From Astropecten irregularis (Eukaryota; Echinodermata; Asteroidea; Paxillosida; Astropectinidae): DNA of 64,000 bases. How positions within the stretch are numbered: position 1 is the stretch's first letter; the number at the start of each line of letters is the position of its first letter. Of the stretch, positions 13,989-24,457 are shown in pieces. A program made the position numbers and the translations under genes. Under the pieces are notes generated by a model. That model had not been told where the DNA came from. It saw only the letters and a list, made by a program, of their open reading frames with translations, and ran no database searches. The DNA lies in the NCBI GenBank assembly GCA_963971285.1, contig OZ020248.1:9858001-9922000 (forward strand), read 5' to 3'.

Positions 13989-16900
13989 ATGGGAGGGCTG
14001 ACAAGTATGCAGCGCTCCAATGTACAGGAGCTGGATACTAACGCCTCGTCTGCATACAGATACCCGCCAAAGACAGGTAAGGAACATGTCGAAAATGGCA
14101 AATCACTGTTTTTGCACCTTGCCAATGCCACTGGCACTGCATCACTCAGTTTTCGTCACTGAGTGACACCATCACTTAGTCACAAAGTGACATCCGATGT
14201 ACCTAGACTAATGTTAGCCTCATACTATGATACTAGGGCCATTTTACGGGGTTAGTGTCTTTTACGCCACCCATATTTTTTTCCTGAGTATTTATTTAGC
14301 TTCTTTTATTCCAAAATGAGACTTGTTACTTAGCCTGCAGTTCAATATCGGTTTCCGATGGGATAACAGGAAAACTTCTATACAACAGAAACGGAATAAA
14401 ATGTCAGAAAATCGCTTCACTAACTTTGAACTGGACACTTCCAGATTATAATCTGTAAAAAATCCTCGAAGTTGAAGTCTTTTCTTTGGAAATATTGTCC
14501 GTCATTTACAGTGACACCGATTCCACTACTATGTAAACAAAGCGTCACCAGTTTTCGGTAACTTGGTTGCCAAGTCACTCAAAAATTGATGAAATATTGT
14601 CCTGACTCAATTTGATCGAACTGGGTCGATGGAGTTATTTATAAAAGGTTCTGAAATGGCTTTTGATTCCAAGATCGTGAATAATAAATTATTTTTTATA
14701 AATAAATGGTTGAATCAACAAAATGAGAATTTGGTACAGATCATGGTACTAGATAAAATTATTATCACAACATTTTTATAATATCTGGCATCATTATGAG
14801 AGGCCTAAACATGGATAGCTTAAGTTCATCAGCTTAGCAAAGTTTCAAGTTAAAAAGAGAAAAATAAAATTATGGCACTTCGATTTGAGGAAGACTTTAT
14901 AAACACTTTTGTTACATTGGCATGCCATAAAAACCTGCCATCTGACATCGGAAGAATGAAAGTTGCTCAAGCAGACGACAGTTTAGTTTGAAATATTTGA
15001 CCACAGATTGTGTCTTTTCTAAACATTTGAACATAGCCTTAAAATGCATTAGTAATCTATACCCAAAATTACCTACTTTTTTTTTACTTTTGAGTAGGCC
15101 TATCACTCACAGCTGAAAACTTTATTCTCAACATCCTGAATGTTGGAGAGAGCCCTGAGTGTAGTCATCACTTCAGGGATACTGATCACGAAGTATCACG
15201 CATGGTCTCCCAGTAAACGGGAATCAAATTTCGTCACCGAAAACACATGTTTATCGGAAACTCATGACCAGACGATAAGTTAAAGCAAATTTATTCATGG
15301 GTCCTGTAATTGTAAACCCTAAAGTTAACATATTTCGGCAATATTTCAGTGAAAAAAAAACAGTTTCTTACCCAAATAGATACTGAAAATAATATGGGTG
15401 GCGTAAAAGACACTAATGCCCATTTTACTCTATTAGTTTTACACTCTGATTACCTTGGCCTTAGGGCCTACTTAGACCCAGTAGGCCTAGGCCTATTCAG
15501 TAACTGGGGCACTGCTGAACTCCTTTTTTAAATTTTGGGGTCGACGGTCCATCTATCTTATCTAGCAATTATTCCAGCAGAGTCCCTGTCCCGTAGACTT
15601 TGATATTTTGTACACGGAAAAAATTGTACTTCATGGTACTTGGCACTTGCAACGAAAAAATTTCCCCAAATGACAACAAAGAACAAGGGCAGTTCCGTAG
15701 TTGCGGACGTGCATTTCAGAGAATTTAGGGGGTTTAAAGTCCTCCCCTCTTGGGCTCTCTAAAAAAAATAAAATTCAAATGTCAAATTGAAAAAGCTCCC
15801 TACCAAAGAAGGTTGGACACCCCCCTTGGCCCCTTCCACACTTCGTGCCCTCGGGCTTGGTCGCTCCGCTCTCTCGAAGTGCCTGAGTACAAAATTTCAC
15901 TCAGGGTAAACCACCCCCCCAATAAGCAAAAAGCTAGATCCGCCCCTGTCACCTGGATAGTGGCACTGGCAGACCAGAGCACCGAATCAAATACTTTATT
16001 GTACACCTTCAATGAAGTTTCATCTGTCCTAATCGTTTCTCTTTTTCCATTTCCCCCCCCCCCCCCCGTTCCCCAAAGGATGTTACTTTGGCACTTACTT
16101 CAGCATGGGAGGACAACGGTTTGACACCCCGCAGCCAGAGGCCTACCTCTTCGGTGAGAACTCGGATCTGAATTATCTCAGTTCCAGGCCAGCTCCGGTG
16201 AGTTTGAGTTTGAGAAACAGGGTTTGAGATAAAAACAAAGGATACAGCCTAGCAGAAGATGTTCTGTCTGTGCCAATGCGCCGTTTTTTTTAAAGCAAGA
16301 GGGCGCTGTTAGGTACAACTTTATTTACTTTCTGGGGGTATGGTCCGATTAATTGTCAATTGAGCAGAGGTCATTTACGGACAATTTTGTCTTTTGGGAT
16401 ACGATAGAAGTGTATATTTTTACTACGACATGTACGAGTTGTATTCTGACACAGCGGTACACAACAACAACGCATTGTCAAATGACCCCCGGAAGTACCC
16501 GGAAGTTATTCGAAGCGCCCTCACTCGTTCAAAAATACCGCGCATTAAAGATGTCTGATGTCTTATTATGTCTTTGTTTCTACTTGGCAAATTAAATGGA
16601 CCCCAAAACGACTGAAATTCAAGTATGCACAGTCTACACTTTTGGGTTGTTTAACATTAGGCAAATGTTGTGGTTTCGTTATACCGTTTTTGACATTTTG
16701 AAACCGGATGGCTAAATCCAAAGCGGTAGCCCGGAAATCTGTTTTTAATGCACAGCACTGACATGCTGCGTATGACACAATTTAGGATTCATTCCCCAAT
16801 TGCTTGAGTCCCAACTAACTTTGATTCAATAGTAAAGTGTACTTTGAAATGTCCCTTCCCCCTTCTCTTGAAGAATTTCCTCAGCTTCTCCAAACACCCT

Positions 16901-19900
16901 GAAACCCAATGAAGGCACTGGCACAGTGGTCTAGTTCTCCCGTATCATGCAACATAGTGAATACATGAAAGATTTTAGACTTTGCATGGTGACATTTGGT
17001 ATGTGGATCGGTTTGCGGAAACACCATGTAAGAATTGTTCGTACTTTCGCACTTCTATTTTGTTTGCACTTCTGGTAAGGTCTCAACGTTTCGACTAGCT
17101 TGCTCTAGAAGTGCAAACGAAATAGAAGTGCGAAAGTATGAACGATTCTTACAAGGTGTTTCCGCAAACCAATCCACATACCAATTGTCACCATGCAAAG
17201 CCTGAAATCTTTCTTGAAATCGCTCTATGGTGAGCGCATTACCACACAGGTCAAACAGTTCCAACAATCCAATAGCAGACGTTGTAAACTGATAAACACC
17301 TTGAACTTCATCATGAAGAGATGCAGGGATAACAATCTCATTCCGAAGGGTCTCCGCCTCAAAGACCCAACAAAAACTGCCAGCCCTACTCAGACAAAAA
17401 TTCTGCTCATTTTATCTCTATTTGTCTCCTGATGAGGACTAGAGCAGGCTAGTCGAAACGTTGAGACCTTACGAGAAGTGTGAACGAAATGGAAGTGCGA
17501 AAGTACAAACGATTCTTACATAGTGAATACATGGTTCTAAATTCTGCCTGTCAAGTTGCTTATACCTAGAACAGCTGTTCATCGCACAATTTCACAATAT
17601 CTTGATTGATTTGAATAAATTTGATATTATTTGTATGTTTTTGTCTATGTGTCGTCATGCGGAGCAGTTTCCCTACCCAGCGCTTCAGCCCAACGAGCCA
17701 ACCAAGACATTGAAGAGTCTGGTCAACATCAGGAAGGATTCTGTGAAACTGGTCAAAGCCGCCCAGAGGTGAGCTCCTTCCTTCACGACTTAACCCAACA
17801 CAGCTCAATCCCCTCTAGCTCTGCAGCCGATTTCATAACATGTTGCGTAACTTGCGCAACGTACAAATGTTGCGTAAGTTTTGTGAAACTGGCATAACTT
17901 GTGCAACCAAAGGCAGGAAAAAATTTGAAAAGTGAACAAAGGAAAATTGACTGGAGCGGGATTTGAACCGGCGAGCAAACGTAATGTTGATAGTTATCTT
18001 GCAAACTGACTGATCTTCCTAATTGCTCTCACTCCCCTTTCCTTAAGCCCTCACCTTTGAGTGGCCTTCCAGATAAGAGCCTTGTGTTGAGCAATACATG
18101 TATTCTTTTAAAACCAAAATCAGCGTCTGATAGTAACATCTTTCATCTCTCTTTCCGTTTCAGTGATGGTGAGGAGAGAAATGACTGTCTCCATTCCATT
18201 GAATTCACATTTGATGCGGAGGCCCGCACGGCCATCACCATCCACTTCTTCGCCCGTGAGGAAATACAAGCTGGCCATGCCTTGTAAGTCCAACTGGATT
18301 ATTAAAGATCTATACAACTGCCGGGAAGTTAAAAAGGCGGACACATCTGTATTAAGGCCCTGTCACACACTACCGATGTGACTCGCCGAAACTAAACCGG
18401 AGCACAAAATAAACAATGCGGAGAAAATCAGTAGAGCTATTTTTTTCATACATTGTAAAGAACATTTATAGCTCTTCGGTTTTGCCTCAAAGAAAGAAGG
18501 ACATTATGTAGGTGAAACATTAACAGTCCTGCTAAATTTGGTTTGTTTGTCTTGAATGACCTTATCAGAAACCTGATGCGTAAATGGCTGTCTCATTTTA
18601 GTGACCTGTGAACATCAGGTGAGCATAAAGAGTTAAAATATTAATTGGTTCATATATCCATCTTTAGATACACAGCGAGGGATCCCACACTGAGATCAGA
18701 GACATTCCACTACGAGCGCGGCTCCAGCCAAACCTTCTACCAGCCGGCATTCACCTTTGACCCCTCGATATTCGATGAGGACGAGGTACAGTACAATCTT
18801 TTTTCTGTGTGATCGAGACTCGATCGAGTGGTCAGAGTGGTTTTTTGGTCATTTTGCTTGTCATTAGTTGTTAAAAAAAGCTGTTGATCATTTTGGTTAA
18901 AATGGTCATTTCACCGAACGGATTCTTACTCTTGCTTCTGTGATCCGAATCAGAGGCCAGGTTAGGTGTGGTTCTAGAGCCAATGTCTTATTTTTTGGGT
19001 GGGGGGTGGGGGGTTGGGGCTAGGGAGCCTTTATTTTTTGGGGGCTACAAGAGCCTCTTTTTTGGGGTGGCTAGATCCTTCTTGACTCGTCCTAGTTTGA
19101 TTCAAGTCCAAAAAAATGTGACAAAGGTTTAAGGTCCTGCCTCATCTAGGTGGTCGGCAGAGTCAGCTTAATACAACTTTCTGAAATTGGATTATCTTCC
19201 TGTCAGTTTGTGTACACTCCGGGGAAGGACGTCATCCCCATTGTCATCCAGTGCATCGTGGAGGAAGGGGACGAGCACGCCGGCCACAGCCACGCCCTCT
19301 TTGCCACCTTGGAGCAGACCATGGAGACCACCTACATCATCAAACCCCTCAAGCAGAAGCAGATGGTAGACGGTGTTTACTACATGCTGCAGGAGATCTT
19401 CGGCATCGAGAACAAGAACTCCGGCGATTCCAACAAGGTAATGGAAAATGAGAAAAGATTGTCTTCCTCACAGGACTCTAAGGCCTGTGTCATGCCAGGG
19501 ATCAATTTCAGGGCCCTGCTTAGCACAAAAACTTTCTGTCTTAATAAGAACAGGACTAACAACCAAATTTCCATGTTTGTGTATCACTTGTGATTGTTCT
19601 TTGGCTGCCATTCGCTGACCATGAATATGAAATTGAATTTTTTGTGGTTGCTTGTTTTGTTGGGCAAGACATTTTGTGCTAAGCAATTTTTCTATGCTAA
19701 GCAGCTCCATGAAATTGGCCACAGGCAATCAATGAGCAATCTGTTAGATGGAAACTATTTGCCTTTTGGTGAATGTTGCTCTTCCATCGTGATCGAGGAG
19801 GACCACAGACATCACTTGGTGGACGATTTGGTCAGATGAACCCTCAGGTAGCTGATTAACCCCTTCAGCCCGGGGAGCATCCATAGCAGCCCCACGTCAT

Positions 19901-22900
19901 GGCATCAGAATATTCATGATTGCTTTGTTATTTCCATTGAAATGCATTGAATGGGGGCATTGTCTGGAACAAGAGGTTCTGGGAACCTTTATTGTCAAAA
20001 AAAAAAAACCCACTCATTGTGGTACATTCACCTCCTTGATTTGCATTTGAAAAGATCTGTATTTTTTAGTCGACCGCAATCTCTGAGTTCCGAACATCTG
20101 GGCATAAACGCATTCGAGTCCATCTTGAATATGATCTTCTGTGCGGGGCTATTCAACCAATGCACGCCTGCATTGTTTACGCCGTCAACACTTCTATTAC
20201 TTGCAAGAGCAATACCAATTTCCATTGTGAGTTTCTGCAATCCTGTTGCTCATCATGGCTTTAATATCTCATTCGTTTTTTGTTTTACAGACGGCAGAGG
20301 AGGATGAGTTTGCTGATGACATTGGGTCTGATTGTGTCATCTGCATGTCCGATGCTAGAGACACCCTTATCCTGCCCTGTAGGCATCTCTGCCTCTGTAG
20401 CACCTGTGGTGAGTCAAGACCTGTCAATCACAGTCATAAGCCTTGTCCGCACTGGATTTTTTTTAATTAAATGAAAAATTGGCAAATATTACCGGTGTCC
20501 GCACTTGGATTTTGACTCGGATAACTTAACCATGCACACGCTAAAGAATTACCGAGCTGTCAATACTAGGCTCATGAGGGTAACAGACTCGCACTGTCCA
20601 CACTGGACTTTTCGTCTCGGGTAAAGTGTCACGGGAATTCTTCCTGGGTAAAAGTTGGCCAGTAGAGATGCCCGCGCAGGTCGGGAAAAGTAACTGAGAG
20701 GAAGACTTCCTGAGACGTCCGCAATGTACTTAAATGGGTAAATTACGCAGCATCTCGGTAACTTTGCCCCAAAAAAGTCCAGTGCAGACAGGGCTATAGA
20801 CCTACCAAGTCTCACGCCTCTGGTGTGACTGTCACGCTTCAGGACTCTCTCTCTCATGCTCGCACGCCTGGCAACCATTTTCTCATGCCTCAGGACCAGA
20901 CTGAAAAACTACACTTCAAGGCATTTGATGGATGGCCACCTATAGCTAGCCATTATGCACTGCACTATTTGAAATGAATGATTTTATTCTTTTCCAGCTA
21001 ATTCCACGCACATTTTGAGACCATGGTGTTTTTTAAAAGCAGTTACAACATGGAGGAATGGTTAAAATAGTTACATCATTGTGCATCAGATTGTACAATT
21101 TTCTGCTTAAACAGGTTAAAGCCTTCTACATCGATTGGCTCCCTCGTATTGTGTGCGCTCTCTCTGGAATATAGAAAAAATCTCACGCCCAGCTGTTCTC
21201 TGACCTTGCATTTCTGCAGTCAATTTATAAATTTGGAAAATTTTGCATGATCTGTCTATATCAAAATCCCACCATCATCTTCAAGTCTCCTTTAAAGGTT
21301 TAATACAGGATTGGTTAAGGTCACAGGACTGCACTCATACTTTGTCTGATCAAACATGTACACGAAATAATAAATCTGTGAAAATTTGAGCTCAATCGGA
21401 CATCTGAGTCACGAGAAAATAGCGAAAACCCAACGCCATTTTTCTTATAAAACATGAAGAATAGTTTACTTTTTTTAGTTTACTTTTTGTTTGTTCAAAA
21501 CAAAAGTTTTCCCTGCGAAAAGAATATTGAACAAGTCACAATTATTATTAATAATATTATTCCTATTTTTCCATTTCAGCTGACTCACTGCGATACCAAG
21601 CAAGCTGTTGTCCCATCTGTCGTGCACGTAAGTCAAATAATTTCTGTTCATGCACCTCTAAAATCAATTCCATTTCAACCCCAATTTTGTTTCAAGTCCA
21701 TCTTCACAAGATTAAACTTGATCTGTGGAATAAATTTAACCCAGCAACGGAATTTCTTTTGAATAGAAGATTTAATATTTGAAGATTCTGGCAGTGGCCT
21801 GCCATTTTGTATTTTCATGTTAACCTGACTATTCCCTTCAAAAATCCATTCCTCCCTTTTAAGATTGATTCAGATAAAGATTTTGATGGGTTAAGCAAAA
21901 TAATGCATTTAACGATGTAGGAAAGTCTTGAAAGCTTGCATCAAGCAGCTGTTCTGTATTCATCAGAACCCCACAAATTTCCACTGTTGAAATTCGATGG
22001 ATGCAGGTTTGGGACCACGGGCCAATTTCATGGAGCTCTTAATTTGTTAAGCACAACAAAATTGCTTAGCACAAAATGTCTTGCTCAATAAAACAAATCT
22101 CCATTAAAATATTCCATATTTGATATTCATGGTCAGCAAACAACAGCCAAAGAACAATTTGGTCATTAATCCTGTTTTTATTCAGACAGAAATTTCATGG
22201 TTAGCAAATTTTTGTGCTAAGCGAGACCGTGAAATTGGCCCATGGTAATGATTGACACAAGTATATCGGGAGTTCATTTCTTGCCAGATATTTAGCTCAC
22301 CGGAGACAAAGGATATCATTTTGCCAAATTTAGGATGTTATTTGCCTAAAATGCCTCTCTAAAGTTTGGCTTAAAGGTTGTATCATACTTTGGTATGAAC
22401 AGAAATCTTCACAGATTCACCTATAACTTACAGGGTATAAAGATGGTGCTGATAGAAACATACCATTAAATTTGTTCTGCCTGAAAATGCTTTATTTGTC
22501 AAGAGAAGAGTAAAACCAATTACCACAATTATTTTTGATCTTTTCAGGATCAAAAATAAAAGAGAAAAGATTTTCAAAATACTGTTGCCGTTTTTCACTG
22601 TTTTCTCAAAAACGTGGATACCATATGGGACTGAATTTTTCACAGATGACTGTTACTGTATCTTTCTTGATATTTTTGCCCACGAATCCGTATTACTCTG
22701 ACAAAAACCAACGTATCATATTACCTTTCAATGTTGCTTCATTGATTGGTTGAAAAATTTCTTTTTTATGACAAGACAACTCTGATTCAAGTTTTTGTTT
22801 GAAGTCGTTCACTCTTTGATCATTGTTACCTCCAGCTTTCCGAGCTCTTTTGCAAATTCGAGCCCTGAGGAAAATTGGCTCAGCAGTTGCCACAGATGAG

Positions 22901-24421
22901 GAACACCAGGTAAGAGAAAGAAATTGAAGTGAAATGCTTTATTGCGACACGGTAGACAATAGGGTGGTGGTATGCTTATGAACCTTACTCTGAAGAAAAT
23001 GGGTCAAGACGTTTTCAAGATAAATCTACCAGTGTTATATTAGACAATGTTATGTCTTGTATATATGCGCATTTCTTGTAGTCATTATGCAACCAGCCAG
23101 GGAAATGCTATTCATCAGTGTGAAAATTGTTGAAATCTAACGACTTGTTCACAAGTCTTATGCATCCAGAAAATTTCACAATTGGTATCCGCGCCGCACC
23201 ATTAGAGGCATACAAACGTGCACCAGTGAAGTACAGTGGCCAATTTGCAATAGGGCAGAAAGTGCAAGTCTACATGTCGTACATAAAACGCGTGTATTTG
23301 TTGCATTCAAGTCGCGCTCGGTACAGTCACAGTGGGCCCCGGCCAGCTTCATTTTGCAGAAAGAAGTCTGGCATGTTATGCTCAGCCATGCACTCAGCAA
23401 GTCATGAGCGACTCTGTAAAATTCTGTAATTCTGTATGGTTGCCGGCACCAAAATCTCGCGAGATTCCTGAACACGAAAATAGATTGAGATCAGCAACTT
23501 GCATACTTTAGTTTAATACGTTGCCTCAATGATCGTTGTAGCATGTTAACATCCGTTTCCTACATCGCAATATATGCATCAATTCATCGTGCACATTATA
23601 TTTTGTTTGGACAGTACATATTTGTAAAGGATTGTATTAGTAAGCCTCGAGAATTTCAGTCTCAGACTGAGGCTCCAATTAGCACACATGCCTATGGGAG
23701 CCATAGCCATACTGACTATAGCCATTTCTCATAGATTTATTGTTAATTGTGGTTGCTGCCTGAGACGTAGAACAATGCCTTATTGTCTTGTACAATTATG
23801 AATTTGCAGACGAGCCAGGAGAACGTTCCCAGTGGATACGAGGCCATACCCCTGGGCGAGGCCCTGAACGGACCCAGCCCCATCAGAGTGGGCGCGGAAG
23901 GTGGGTTCAATTGTTAACGAGAGTAATTGTTATTATTATCATTTTTATTTATTTCTGGTAATGAAACCAAGGATTCCAAATGAAAGGAAACCAATGAAAC
24001 CAAGCGCCCTAGGCACTGTGGCCCAAAAGCCTGATGAAACTTTAATTGAAAGGTAATGAGAAGAAGATGTAGATTTAGAGTAAGAGGAAATTCCCAGAGT
24101 GATTTAGTTCTGGAATCAGGTAGGCATTGAAAACCCAATCCACTTGTGGACCGAACTGGACTCGAATCCAGGCCGCCAAAGGTGAAAGGCGAGGAAAGAC
24201 CATCTACACCAACCTGACTCCCAAATGCCTGCCACAAACCTTACCAGCCTTTTCTTTATCTTGCTTTTTTTTTCTCATAAAGCTGGAGCTGGAGAGAGAC
24301 ACCTTGGCTCAGCGTCCAGCGAGGGAAGGTCTCGACGGGGACGACGGTAGGTACCAGTCTCTGGTCCAAAGTTTACTCAGGATCTTTTCCAAACCTCGGC
24401 TCTGGCTCAGGCTCCGGCTCT

Positions 24422-24457
<36 letters not shown>

